This document shows, in pieces, positions 44,870-54,155 of a DNA stretch of 64,000 nt. Source of the DNA: Novibacillus thermophilus. Its GTDB lineage: Bacteria; Bacillota; Bacilli; Thermoactinomycetales; Novibacillaceae. Every line of letters starts with the position of its first letter. Position 1 is the first letter of the stretch. The position numbers and the translations under genes are program-made. Where the stretch lies: positions 2,542,001-2,606,000 of the forward strand of contig NZ_CP019699.1 in the NCBI RefSeq assembly GCF_002005165.1, given 5' to 3'. Under the pieces are notes generated by a model. That model had not been told where the DNA came from. It did no database searches and saw only the letters and a program-made list of their open reading frames with translations.

Positions 44870-45967
44870 ATGCGATTTTTCGGTTCTTCTCTCAGAGATT
44901 TATACCGGGAAAGAAGCGGTAAAAGAAAAAGAGAGTCCAGTTATGACCGTACCGGCGGCAACCGTGACTTTTACAAAATTTATCCCGGAGATCGTTGTGA
45001 AATTTTCAATGTGACAGGGTCTGGATGCATCACTCACATTTGGATGACGATGGCTCCTTTAGAAGAAGTAGATGAATCATTTCTCCATCGAAAAATCGTC
45101 ATAAGGATGTACTGGGACGGAGAGACCATACCGAGCGTTGAGGCGCCCATCGGTGATTTCTTCGGGATGGGACACGGTATCACAAAAAACTATTGGTCTG
45201 CTCCGCTCGCCATGAGTCCAGAAGATGGTCGTTCCTTAAATTGTTTTTTTCCGATGCCGTATGCGACAAATGCCAGAATTGAGATCGAAAGTGAAGCTGA
45301 ACATCCTATTAAATTCTATTTTTACATCGATTACGAAGAGTATGAGGGGGAAGTTGATTCACAGCTGAGGTTTCACGCCCAATGGCGAAGAGAATTGACG
45401 AAAGGAATTGACGATAATATTTCGAACGCTTTATACCAGTTCGGCGGTAAAAATACGACAGGCGAAAACAACTACGTCATTTTGGAAGCAGAAGGAAGGG
45501 GCCACTATGTTGGTTGTAATTTAAATATTCACAACTTACGCTTTACCCATGAATGGAATTGGTATGGCGAAGGTGACGACATGATTTTCATTGACGGGGA
45601 AGCTTGGCCGCCGACACTGCATGGGACAGGGATGGAAGATTACTTTAATACAGCTTGGTGTCCGCAACAAGAGCAGAACACGCCCTATCACGGCATTATT
45701 CTCGGCGGAGGACCGAACTGGTCTGGGAAAATAACAGCTTATCGCTATCACATCCAAGATCCGATCATGTTTAATCAGTCCATCAAGGTGACGATTGAAC
45801 ACGGACACAACAATCACAGAAGCGATGATTACTCCAGTACGGCCTATTGGTACCAAACGTTACCGCATAAGACATATCAGCCGATCGCCTCTGTTGAGAA
45901 ACGGATGCCTCTTCCAGATACGTTGCCGTTTAACAGAGAAGACTTTGAAAAATGCTTCAACTATTGA
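44870..45967 (+). CDS. Glycoside hydrolase family 172 (DUF2961) protein
   Basis: A 365-residue cytoplasmic protein (no signal peptide). DUF2961 marks: CITHIWMTMAP, IRMYWDGETIPSVEAPIGDF, FHAQWRR, EGRGHYVGCNLNI, and GTGMEDYFNTAW, where the family's conserved Glu-Asp pair lies. Characterised GH172 members cleave alpha-D-fructofuranosides or D-arabinofuranosides. ATG 44870 is seven bases after GGGGG; the GTG/ATG starts further upstream lie within the operators. It is first in a LacI-controlled unit with a CUT1 importer, so an imported oligosaccharide is its likely substrate. Confidence 0.88.
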   Translation: MRFFGSSLRDLYRERSGKRKRESSYDRTGGNRDFYKIYPGDRCEIFNVTGSGCITHIWMTMAPLEEVDESFLHRKIVIRMYWDGETIPSVEAPIGDFFGMGHGITKNYWSAPLAMSPEDGRSLNCFFPMPYATNARIEIESEAEHPIKFYFYIDYEEYEGEVDSQLRFHAQWRRELTKGIDDNISNALYQFGGKNTTGENNYVILEAEGRGHYVGCNLNIHNLRFTHEWNWYGEGDDMIFIDGEAWPPTLHGTGMEDYFNTAWCPQQEQNTPYHGIILGGGPNWSGKITAYRYHIQDPIMFNQSIKVTIEHGHNNHRSDDYSSTAYWYQTLPHKTYQPIASVEKRMPLPDTLPFNREDFEKCFNY

Positions 45968-46021
45968 TCTCCTTTTTTAAATGTGTAGTTTACATATCTA
46001 TTTACAAAGGAGGGCGAAAGA

Positions 46022-47317
46022 GTGAAAAAATTGATCGGAGTATTCTTGTTTTTCTTGTTTGCTTTGTGTGTAGGGTGTTCTTCAGATGCTGATAATGGAA
46101 AAAAAGAAGGGTCTAACTCTAATAGCAGAGAGGATACTGTAGAAGTTACTTTTTGGAGACATGAACATGACCCTGAAGAAAAAGCAATGAAGAGATTAAT
46201 AGAGTCGTTTGAGGAGGAGCACCCTAATATTAAGGTCAAAATGGAAATAAAAACTGATTATGAAACAGCCCTAAGAACGGCTTTAGCAGGGGGGAATGCT
46301 CCAGACATAATGCAAATTGATAGCCCCACATTGGCTTCGTATGCTAATAATGGTGCCCTGTTACCACTTGATGCATTTTATGAGAGAGACGGTGGTAAAG
46401 AAGATATTACTGATGCGGTTGTAGAAAGTTTAACCTACAATGGTAAGATGTATGCTGCACCTTTGAACGATGCTAGCCTAGCCATGTTTTACAACAAAAA
46501 ATTGTTTGAGGAGAAAGGGGTGGAATTGCCTCCAACAGATGTAAATGAAGCATGGACTTGGGAGGAAGTGTTAAATGCCGCTAAAAAGTTGAATGACCCA
46601 GATCAAAACGTTTATGGTTGGGTTCCCACTATGGGCATAAGTTCAAACGAAGGGCAGGTATTTTCTGCAATGCCTTGGATATGGCAAGCTGGGGGAGACA
46701 TTTTAAGCGAAGATAACTCGACCGCCAGTGGTTATTTAGACTCAGATGAATCCAAAAAAGCACTTGATTTTTATAGATCTCTGTTTCATGAAGAGGAGGT
46801 TGCGCCACAAGAGATACCTGAAGATGGATTTGCGAATGGAAGACTAGCAATCGATGTTGTAGGACCGTGGCATATCTCTTATTTACAAAGCGAGTATCCT
46901 GATTTTGTTTTTGGAGAGGATTGGGATATCGCGCCATTGTGGAGGGGGAAAGAACAGGTGACTCCAATGGGCAGTTGGAATATGGCGATTTCTTCACAAT
47001 CGGACTACCCGGAGGAAGCATGGTTATTCGTCGATTGGGTGACAGGAGAAGAAGGTTCCAAGATATGGTATGAGCATACAGGTAATTTACCAGCCAGGCA
47101 TTCTACTTATGAAGCAATCGATTCTCTTAACGAACATCCAATGAACATCTTCGTAGAACAGGCGAAAAATTATGCTAAACCACGCCCTGTTACACCTCAT
47201 TATCCTGTCGTTAGCAAGGCCGTAGGAGATTTGTTTGAAGATTTAGCAATCAATAACACGGATGTTGATGAGGCGGTAGAAAAGGCGGTACAAGAAATAG
47301 ATGAATCATTAAAATAA
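46022..47317 (+). CDS. Sugar-binding lipoprotein (family 1 solute-binding protein)
   Basis: A 431-residue binding protein. GTG 46022 follows AAAGGAGGG; the signal peptide ends in lipobox LCVGCSSD. The mature region starts VTFWRHEHDPEEKAMKRLIE and contains DIMQIDSPTLASY and MFYNKKLFEEKG. It is the outer receptor of the importer completed by 47344 and 48255. Codon use is more AT-rich than in the neighbouring GH172 gene. Confidence 0.92.
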   Translation: MKKLIGVFLFFLFALCVGCSSDADNGKKEGSNSNSREDTVEVTFWRHEHDPEEKAMKRLIESFEEEHPNIKVKMEIKTDYETALRTALAGGNAPDIMQIDSPTLASYANNGALLPLDAFYERDGGKEDITDAVVESLTYNGKMYAAPLNDASLAMFYNKKLFEEKGVELPPTDVNEAWTWEEVLNAAKKLNDPDQNVYGWVPTMGISSNEGQVFSAMPWIWQAGGDILSEDNSTASGYLDSDESKKALDFYRSLFHEEEVAPQEIPEDGFANGRLAIDVVGPWHISYLQSEYPDFVFGEDWDIAPLWRGKEQVTPMGSWNMAISSQSDYPEEAWLFVDWVTGEEGSKIWYEHTGNLPARHSTYEAIDSLNEHPMNIFVEQAKNYAKPRPVTPHYPVVSKAVGDLFEDLAINNTDVDEAVEKAVQEIDESLK

Positions 47318-47343
47318 TACATTATTAATAAGGAGTGAAAAAC

Positions 47344-48243
47344 TTGAAATTTAAACAGTTTCCACTCCCTTATCGCCACCGAGAGACAATATCCGCATTA
47401 TTATTCTTATTGCCTGCTACTCTACTACTTTTAACGTTTATCATTTACCCCATGATGCAGGCGTTTCTTACAAGCTTTTACAATTATAACTTGATTAGTA
47501 CTAGCAAAACGTGGGTCGGAATTAACAATTATTTGAACTTATTTTGTGATCATACGTTTTACTCGAGTTTATGGCATTCATTTTATTTCGCCATAATCGT
47601 TATTCCTATACAGACTGCAATTGCGTTAGGACTTGCACTACTAGTAAAAAAGAAATTTGCTGGCGTCGGCATTTTTCGGTCTATTTATTTTCTGCCTGTT
47701 ATCATTTCAATGGGCGTAGCATCTTCCGTTTTTAAGTTAATTTTCAACAAAGATTATGGACTACTTAACGCTATATTAGAAAGGCTGGGTGTGTCTAGTA
47801 TTGATTTTCTATCCAACCCAAGAATCGCGATGATTGGAGTAGCTATTATAGGGATTTGGAAAGCCATGGGTTTTTTTATGATCGTGTTTCTGGCTGGCTT
47901 AAACAATATTCCAAATGATTTATATGAAGCAGCTGAAGTTGATGGAGCTAGTGTTTTCCAGCGTTTTATTTCTATTACATTACCACTAATTAAGCGGGTA
48001 ATGGCATTTGTTGTCATTATTACCACAATGGACGCCTTAAAAATATTTATCCCCGTCTACATCACGATGGAAGGAGGAGGGCCCGCTGGATCAACAAGAA
48101 CGTTTGCTTATTTCATATATCAGACAGCGTTTAATCAAATGGACATGGGATATGCTACAGCGGCAGCCTTCATATTTTTTGTAATTGTACTATTAATATC
48201 GATTATTCAATTACGACTATTTCGGTCCGACGTCGAATACTAG
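47344..48243 (+). CDS. Sugar ABC transporter permease (CUT1, MalF-like)
   Basis: A 299-residue permease. TTG 47344 is preferred since AAGGAG (47330-47335) is eight bases upstream; the GTG at 47335 overlaps that site. LLFLLPATLLLLTFIIYPMM is the first segment, and DLYEAAEVDGASVFQRFISI the EAA loop. Confidence 0.9.
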   Translation: MKFKQFPLPYRHRETISALLFLLPATLLLLTFIIYPMMQAFLTSFYNYNLISTSKTWVGINNYLNLFCDHTFYSSLWHSFYFAIIVIPIQTAIALGLALLVKKKFAGVGIFRSIYFLPVIISMGVASSVFKLIFNKDYGLLNAILERLGVSSIDFLSNPRIAMIGVAIIGIWKAMGFFMIVFLAGLNNIPNDLYEAAEVDGASVFQRFISITLPLIKRVMAFVVIITTMDALKIFIPVYITMEGGGPAGSTRTFAYFIYQTAFNQMDMGYATAAAFIFFVIVLLISIIQLRLFRSDVEY

Positions 48244-48254
48244 GAGGGTTGACA

Positions 48255-49088
48255 TTGAGGGGCTTAAAGGTCATCAAACTCATATTTATGATTTTACTTT
48301 CATTTATTGTATTGCTTCCCGTGATTTGGATGGTGACAAGTTCATTTCGGCCGCACTCAGAAATTTTTCGATATACTGAATTTGGTTGGGAATTATTCAT
48401 CCCAGTAGATTTTACATTTGAAAATTATGTAGACATTTTCTCAAATCAAGATCGTCCATTCGGTGTTTACATATTAAACACACTTTTTGTAGCAGTTGTA
48501 GGAACGGTAAGCGGTTTATTTATCAATGCCCTAGCTGCATTTTCCTTTGCTAAATTAAGGTTTCCACTAAAAAAAACCTTAATGGTATTGTTTTTGTCCA
48601 CCTTGGTCATCCCGTTTGAAGCGATAATGATCCCTCAGTATTTACTTATTAGAGATCTTGGTTGGTTGGACAGTTATAAAGCTTTGATCATACCTCAAAT
48701 TGTATGGGCATTTGGCATTTTCATGTTAATACAGTTTTTTTCAGATATCCCTAGGGACATGTTAGAAGCTGCACGAATTGATGGTGCCTCTTGGCTTCAA
48801 ATATTTTTTCGAATTGCTGTTCCGATAAGTACGCCTGCATTAATTACATTGGGAATAATGACTTTTATTAACAGATGGGATGAATTTTTATGGCCACTAA
48901 TTGTAATAAGTGATGATAGTAGACAATTAATCCAGGTTGCCATTGCTTCATATACAACACAATATTCAACTTCATGGGGATTAATTTTTGCTGCTTCAAC
49001 AGTAGCCTCTATCCCAACTTTGATTATATTTTTGTTTTTACAACGGTATTATGTGCAAGGAATTACGACTACAGGTTTAAAAGGGTAA
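48255..49088 (+). CDS. Sugar ABC transporter permease (CUT1, MalG-like)
   Basis: A 277-residue permease. TTG 48255 lies about seven bases after AGGAGGG; a second TTG at 48249 is too close to that site. LLPVIWMVTSSFRPHSEIF marks the N-terminus and DMLEAARIDGASWLQIFFRI the EAA loop. The C-terminus YYVQGITTTGLKG is typical. Confidence 0.9.
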   Translation: MRGLKVIKLIFMILLSFIVLLPVIWMVTSSFRPHSEIFRYTEFGWELFIPVDFTFENYVDIFSNQDRPFGVYILNTLFVAVVGTVSGLFINALAAFSFAKLRFPLKKTLMVLFLSTLVIPFEAIMIPQYLLIRDLGWLDSYKALIIPQIVWAFGIFMLIQFFSDIPRDMLEAARIDGASWLQIFFRIAVPISTPALITLGIMTFINRWDEFLWPLIVISDDSRQLIQVAIASYTTQYSTSWGLIFAASTVASIPTLIIFLFLQRYYVQGITTTGLKG

Positions 49089-49131
49089 CTTATTTCATCA
49101 AATGGCCTTACTTAAGGAAGGGGATAATAGG

Positions 49132-51156
49132 GTGCTTTGGTTTAATGAACAGGAACTGGCTATCAAATGGTTTGAAGATGGAGACTGGAAAAAATATTTA
49201 CTAGCGAGAAAAGATAGAGAACTATTTTGTAGTACTGCAGATCGAACAAGAATTAACGTTGTCATTCAAGAAGAGGAAGTACAGAATGACGATCAACATT
49301 TGTTATATCGTATAAAAGTGGAAATAACTCCGAATGCGGAAGGGAGGATAAGTGGAGTACAGCTTTTAATTCCTCTTGTATCGTCGCTAACATGTACATG
49401 GAAACCTCACCTTACTCCGAAAGAGGATATGGTGATTGGGGATAAGGTGTTCCGTTCACCGAGTATAATCGTAGAAAATAAGGAAGTGGTTTGTGCACTT
49501 ATCCCGGACCTAAATGACATCCAAGATAATAGGCCGATGCCTCACGTCATGGACTATGTACGGGATGGACATTATTTACTGTACGGATTGTGTGATTATA
49601 AAGCAATAGGTCATGTTTATTATCAAATGAAGCCAATGGAACGTAGTTACAATCAGACTATTAGGTTTCAATTCTATATGGCACAATGGGGAAAAGAAAA
49701 ACAAGCAAAACGCGATTTCCGTCCAATAGAACGTTTTCTATGGGATCGTTTTGCCAAACCGTATTTGGCTGCTGAGAAAAACCAAACACTTGATTTGAAG
49801 CGATTGGAACGCTATGTCAGCTACACTTATGATTGGGCCTTTAAGCGTTGGAAATCTGTCTGTTGGCAGGAATTTGACATTGATGGGCAAAGAGTAGGAG
49901 GGCATGTCTTTATAGTAACCGCTAAACAAAAGCCTGGCCAGGGCAAGGAAGAAGAGTGGCGGGAAGCTAAAAGTATTTGGAATCAGGCTTGGTTTTGCAG
50001 TTTGCGTAGTTCCTATGGGTATGCCTTATGGGGGAGACACTGGGGAGATCGAAACTTAATAGAGAAAGCAGAGAAGAACTTACAATTTGCACTTAGTGCG
50101 CCTCAAATCAATGGCTTGTTTCCCAGTTGTTATGTTGCTGGAAAGAAAAATAGCTGGGAAAAGGGTGGCTGGCAGATGTCTTCTAATCGATGTCCTGATC
50201 CTGGACACGTTGAATACGTTCATTTATTAGATGCATCCTGGACGTGTTATTGGCTACTAAAATGGTTTCGAGACATCAAGCGTGATGAGAAAATACTGGC
50301 ATATGTTCGTCGCTATGTGAACCGTTTGTTGTCTTTACAATTCGAAGGAGGAAATTTCCCATCTTGGGTTCGCCCCCACGACCTAGATTGCTCCCCTTAT
50401 TTGAAGGAGAGTCCAGAGACATCCATGCATATCATGCTCCTATGTTTATTACATGAAATAGAACCTAATTCAAAGTACATTCAAGCAGCCGAAAGAGCAG
50501 CAGCCTTTATTACTGACTATATTATGCCACTAGGGAGATGGGAAGATTTTGAAACGTATTGGTCTTGTTCCAATGAGTGGGAAGGCAAAAAGTACGGAAA
50601 GGTTGATCAAAGGAGTGGTTTATATAATCAATGTAACCTTGGTATGTATTGGACAGCAGAGGCGTTAAAAGAATTGTACCGGATAACTAGGAAATCCATA
50701 TACCTCGAACACGGGGAAAAAGTGTTGGCGGAAATGTCCCTTTACCAACAAATATGGCAGCCTCCCTTCTTCCAAATCCCGACAATGGGCGGGTTTGGTG
50801 TGATGACGAGTGACGATGAATGGAATGATGCCAGACAAAGTTTGTTTGCTCTTACTTATCTTGACTATTATAAGTTAACGGGAATTCAAAGATACCGAGA
50901 TCGGGGAATTTTAGCCATGAAAGCTTCTTTTTACATGATGTATTGTCCCGAAAATGATGAGGTGAAGGAACTGTATGATGCAACTCACCCCAATTTCGAT
51001 CAATATGATCACGGATTTCACATGGAAAATTTCAATCATGGTGACAGTGCGTTGCAAAATCGTGTAGGTGAATTTACCATTTTTGATTGGGGAAATGGGG
51101 CAGCAGCTACATCACTAGCTGAATGTATCCTAGGACACCATAAAAATGCGTTATGA
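49132..51156 (+). CDS. Unidentified large protein, probable (alpha/alpha)6-barrel glycosidase
   Basis: A 674-residue cytoplasmic protein that I do not recognise as a named family. GTG 49132 is likely because AAGGAAGGGG is eight bases upstream; the ATG at 49102 has no good site. The first 230 residues look beta-rich (VQLLIPLVSSLTCTWKPHL). The rest has helical pairs with aromatic/acidic loops, as in six-hairpin glycosidases: SLQFEGGNFPSWVRPHD, ETYWSCSNEWEGKKYG, NQCNLGMYWTAEALKELYRI, MGGFGVMTSDDEWNDARQSL. Acidic candidates for catalysis lie in these loops. It is last in the GH172/importer unit, so it probably acts on the same imported oligosaccharides. Confidence 0.6.
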   Translation: MLWFNEQELAIKWFEDGDWKKYLLARKDRELFCSTADRTRINVVIQEEEVQNDDQHLLYRIKVEITPNAEGRISGVQLLIPLVSSLTCTWKPHLTPKEDMVIGDKVFRSPSIIVENKEVVCALIPDLNDIQDNRPMPHVMDYVRDGHYLLYGLCDYKAIGHVYYQMKPMERSYNQTIRFQFYMAQWGKEKQAKRDFRPIERFLWDRFAKPYLAAEKNQTLDLKRLERYVSYTYDWAFKRWKSVCWQEFDIDGQRVGGHVFIVTAKQKPGQGKEEEWREAKSIWNQAWFCSLRSSYGYALWGRHWGDRNLIEKAEKNLQFALSAPQINGLFPSCYVAGKKNSWEKGGWQMSSNRCPDPGHVEYVHLLDASWTCYWLLKWFRDIKRDEKILAYVRRYVNRLLSLQFEGGNFPSWVRPHDLDCSPYLKESPETSMHIMLLCLLHEIEPNSKYIQAAERAAAFITDYIMPLGRWEDFETYWSCSNEWEGKKYGKVDQRSGLYNQCNLGMYWTAEALKELYRITRKSIYLEHGEKVLAEMSLYQQIWQPPFFQIPTMGGFGVMTSDDEWNDARQSLFALTYLDYYKLTGIQRYRDRGILAMKASFYMMYCPENDEVKELYDATHPNFDQYDHGFHMENFNHGDSALQNRVGEFTIFDWGNGAAATSLAECILGHHKNAL

Positions 51157-51163
51157 AAATATG

Positions 51164-51216
51164 TTGAAATAGTTAAAAACTCGTTGTATACTGGAAATCG
51201 ATTACATAAACGTTTA
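51164..51216 (+). promoter_or_regulatory. Promoter with two LacI-type operator boxes before the LacI gene
   Basis: TTGAAA 51164-51169, 17 bases, TATACT 51187-51192, then AAATCGATTA (51195) and TAAACGTTTA (51207), again 12 bases apart. The layout matches the promoter at 44784, so the LacI protein probably represses its own gene. A four-codon frame with a strong GGAGGAAAGG site (51243-51257) lies in the leader. Confidence 0.85.
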
Positions 51217-51334
51217 CATATCTTTTTGATGGAGGAAAGGAAATGAATTTTACCTGATATATCCAAGGACGTAAAGCTAAGAGTAACCATATGTTGACAT
51301 TAAGTAATGATTCAAAGAACTGGAGTAGAGTTAC

Positions 51335-52351
51335 ATGGCGAGAGTAACCATTAAAGATGTAGCAAAAAAAGCAAATGTATCGACAGCCACCGTATCAAGA
51401 GTTTTGAACAATGTTGGGTTCGTGAGTGAAGAAATCAAAAAACGGGTATTTGATGCTGTCGATCAGTTAAATTATCAGCCTAATGCTGTGGCAAGAAGTT
51501 TAAAACAGGACAAGACAAATACGATTGGCGTCGTCATCCCCGATATTTCCAATCCGTACTTCATGACGATTTCTAAAGGGATTGAAGATACCATTCAAGA
51601 ACTCGGCTATCAATTAATCTTTTGTAGCAGCGACGAAAACCCGGAAAAAGAAAGTGGGTTTTTGCGCCTCTTGTACGGGAATCGGGTCGAGGCTATCGTA
51701 TTGGCAACGTCTGGAAAAAATGAAGAGTTGATAGACGACATCCACCGCGCTGGTATCCCGATCATTTTAATGGATCGAAGGATCGAGCAGCCTGATTTAA
51801 AACTTAACTTAGTAGAAGAAGACAATTTACAAGCTGCTTACGACATTACAAAGTCACTTATAGAACAGGGACATACAAATATCGGTGTAGTAAATGGCCC
51901 AGATCACGTAAGTACTGCAAAAGATCGCTATTTGGGCTACAAAAAAGCGATTGATGCGTACGGGATAGCAGAGGATCCCAACCTTACTTTTAATGGTGCC
52001 TTCTCTCAAGAAGGCGGTAGGCAAGCTGTTGAACATTTTCTTAATTTAAAGAAAAAGCCGACAGCCATTTTAGCCCTTAACAACGCGATGGCATTCGGTG
52101 TCTTGCTAGAACTGTTTAAAAGAGGATACCGGGTTCCTGAAGATATGACGGTGGCTTCTTATGGTGAAATTGAGGCTGCAGAGTTACTACAAAATTTGTG
52201 CATCACGTCAATCAAACAATATCCTTACGAGATGGGTAAAAAAATCGGGAACCTCATTCTGAATTGTTTGCTAAAAAAAGATGTGCCTCCGAGTCACGAA
52301 GTAATTCAATCTACTTTGGTTTTACCAAACAAAAATCAAAAAAATGAATAG
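51335..52351 (+). CDS. LacI family transcriptional regulator
   Basis: A 338-residue repressor. N-terminal helix-turn-helix VTIKDVAKKANVSTATVSRV with the hinge helix NAVARSLKQ, then a periplasmic-binding-protein-like effector domain (IGVVIPDISNPYF, ILMDRRIEQ, TAILALNNAMAFG). It likely binds the CG-centred boxes at 44815-44848, 51195-51216 and 52372-52381. The inducer is probably a sugar or sugar phosphate released by the adjacent enzymes. It is the first gene of the 51.3-63.5 kb unit. Confidence 0.95.
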   Translation: MARVTIKDVAKKANVSTATVSRVLNNVGFVSEEIKKRVFDAVDQLNYQPNAVARSLKQDKTNTIGVVIPDISNPYFMTISKGIEDTIQELGYQLIFCSSDENPEKESGFLRLLYGNRVEAIVLATSGKNEELIDDIHRAGIPIILMDRRIEQPDLKLNLVEEDNLQAAYDITKSLIEQGHTNIGVVNGPDHVSTAKDRYLGYKKAIDAYGIAEDPNLTFNGAFSQEGGRQAVEHFLNLKKKPTAILALNNAMAFGVLLELFKRGYRVPEDMTVASYGEIEAAELLQNLCITSIKQYPYEMGKKIGNLILNCLLKKDVPPSHEVIQSTLVLPNKNQKNE

Positions 52352-52370
52352 GAAGTTTTTTTACACTCAT

Positions 52371-52382
52371 GTAATCGATTAC
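52371..52382 (+). promoter_or_regulatory. Single LacI-type operator box before the isomerase gene
   Basis: GTAATCGATTAC contains the same TAATCGATTA core as the box at 44815. It lies 20 bases after the lacI-type gene and about 80 bases before the SIS gene, possibly with its own weak promoter. The second box of the pair is degenerate here. Confidence 0.7.
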
Positions 52383-52462
52383 CTAAGTAAATAGTATGCA
52401 ATATTCACCGTTTTGCTTAGAAAGAATGAGTGTGTTGAAGAAATCAAGAGGGAGGATAAACC

Positions 52463-53053
52463 ATGAATGTCATCGACAGTTTACGAGATGTCATTAAGGC
52501 TGAAAGTGTCGCGATGCAGATGCTTCCTGAACAAATTGAAGAGAGCTTTGAAAAGGCGGTTCAGTTGATTTGGAATTGCAAAGGCAAAGTGATCCTATCA
52601 GGTGTCGGCAAATCGGGACACATCGGTAAAAAGATCGCTGCCTCTCTGGCAAGTACAGGGACCCCAGCTTTTTTTGTACACGCTACGGAAGGTCTTCACG
52701 GCGATTTGGGCATGATTCAACAGGACGATGTGGTCATCCTTATATCCAACAGCGGTGAGACAGAGGAAGTTCTCAGTCTGCTGCCCTCTCTAAAAAAAAT
52801 CGGTTCTGTACTTATTGCCATTACATCAAACAAAAATTCAACACTTGCGAAATATTGTGATACAGCCCTCACGTATCAGTATGACAGGGAAGCTGATCAC
52901 CTCGGTCTTGCACCGACCACGAGTACGACTTTAACGCTCGTGATTGGAGACGCCTTGGCAATCGTTTTGTCAAAGTTGAGGAATTTCAGAAAAGAGGACT
53001 TTCACTTATATCACCCCGGCGGCAGTTTGGGTCGACAGCTATCCAACAAATAA
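52463..53053 (+). CDS. SIS-domain sugar isomerase, arabinose-5-phosphate isomerase-like (KpsF/GutQ type)
   Basis: A 196-residue single SIS domain. Motifs match the KdsD/KpsF/GutQ group: SGVGKSGHIGKKIAASLAST, HATEGLHGDLGM, LISNSGETEEVL, LGLAPTTSTT and YHPGGSLGRQL. That group interconverts D-arabinose 5-phosphate and D-ribulose 5-phosphate. The CBS pair found in the biosynthetic enzymes is absent, which is usual for stand-alone catabolic forms. Gram-positives do not make KDO, so a catabolic role is expected. The ribokinase-like gene follows after 28 bases, suggesting kinase plus isomerase for a pentose such as D-arabinose. Confidence 0.87.
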   Translation: MNVIDSLRDVIKAESVAMQMLPEQIEESFEKAVQLIWNCKGKVILSGVGKSGHIGKKIAASLASTGTPAFFVHATEGLHGDLGMIQQDDVVILISNSGETEEVLSLLPSLKKIGSVLIAITSNKNSTLAKYCDTALTYQYDREADHLGLAPTTSTTLTLVIGDALAIVLSKLRNFRKEDFHLYHPGGSLGRQLSNK

Positions 53054-53081
53054 AAGATCTTATAAAGGAAGTGGAGAGTAG

Positions 53082-54014
53082 TTGAAGATACTTGTAGTTG
53101 GCAGTTTTATGATGGATATGGTCGTCCGAACGCCGAGGGTACCAGAAATGGGGGAAACAATTATAGGAAACAGCTTTTCACGCGTTCCTGGCGGGAAAGG
53201 AGCCAATCAGGCAGTTGCTGCTTCGCGACTTCAAGGTGACGTTGTGATGGCAGGGAAGCTAGGAAATGACATTTTCGCTGATGAGTTTCTAGAGATACTG
53301 AGGAATGAAGGGATCGACACACAGTATGTTTTAAGAGATTCAGCACTTCCAACGGGTATCGGGAACGTTACTGTAGACGAAACAGGAAATAATCGCATCA
53401 TTGTCGTCCCTGGAGCTAATTTGGCTTATCAGCCCACTGATTTAAACGCGATTGAAGATGTCATTCAAAAAGCAAGTGTCGTCATGTTGCAATTAGAAAT
53501 GCATATGGCGACGGTAGAACACGCTGTTGATCTCGCCTATAAATACGGGGTGCCCGTGATTCTCAATCCGGCACCTGCAAGAGCGTTAAGTGATGAATTA
53601 CTAAAAAAAGTGACGTATTTAACTCCAAATAAAGCAGAAGCAGAACAGTTAAGCGATATGAAAATCTGTGACAAGAAAGACGTAAAACGGTCTGCAGATG
53701 TCCTTCTCCGCAAAGGAGTCAAGAATGTGATCATTACGTTGGAAAAGGACGGTGCTTATTTCGCGAACGCCTCAGAAGAAAGATTTATACCCGGGTTTGA
53801 AGTCCAGCCGGTCGATACGGTTGCAGCTGGCGACTCGTTCAACGGGGCCCTAGCAGTCGCGATAGTACAAGGGAAAGACCTGAAACAAGCTGTAGGATTT
53901 GCCAACGCTGTAGGGGCTTTAACCGTGACCCATCAAGGTGCCATTCCATCCTTGCCCAATTTGCAGGATGTTGAAAGATTTATTCGCACGCATAAGGCCA
54001 CGCAACTATTTTAA
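53082..54014 (+). CDS. Ribokinase-like PfkB family carbohydrate kinase
   Basis: A 310-residue sugar kinase with TTG start at 53082 after AAAGGAAGTGGAG. N-terminal VVGSFMMDMV and the substrate motif RVPGGKGANQAVAASRL are those of ribokinase. The C-terminal PfkB signature reads DTVAAGDSFNGALAVAI, with the catalytic Asp in AAGD (usual GAGD). Length equals ribokinase. Adjacent to an arabinose-5-phosphate isomerase-like gene it would fit a kinase producing D-arabinose 5-phosphate, although D-ribose or another pentose is possible. Confidence 0.88.
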   Translation: MKILVVGSFMMDMVVRTPRVPEMGETIIGNSFSRVPGGKGANQAVAASRLQGDVVMAGKLGNDIFADEFLEILRNEGIDTQYVLRDSALPTGIGNVTVDETGNNRIIVVPGANLAYQPTDLNAIEDVIQKASVVMLQLEMHMATVEHAVDLAYKYGVPVILNPAPARALSDELLKKVTYLTPNKAEAEQLSDMKICDKKDVKRSADVLLRKGVKNVIITLEKDGAYFANASEERFIPGFEVQPVDTVAAGDSFNGALAVAIVQGKDLKQAVGFANAVGALTVTHQGAIPSLPNLQDVERFIRTHKATQLF

Positions 54015-54155
54015 GGGTTACATATAGCACCGATTCCATATCAAGGTGATGCCGTCTGTATTCTTTTGAAGGGGGGAGATAACGACAGTCAATCCATAGG
54101 AAGGGGAAGGTACGTTGGCTCAAAAAACCTAAAATGAAATCGGGAGGAATGTGAA

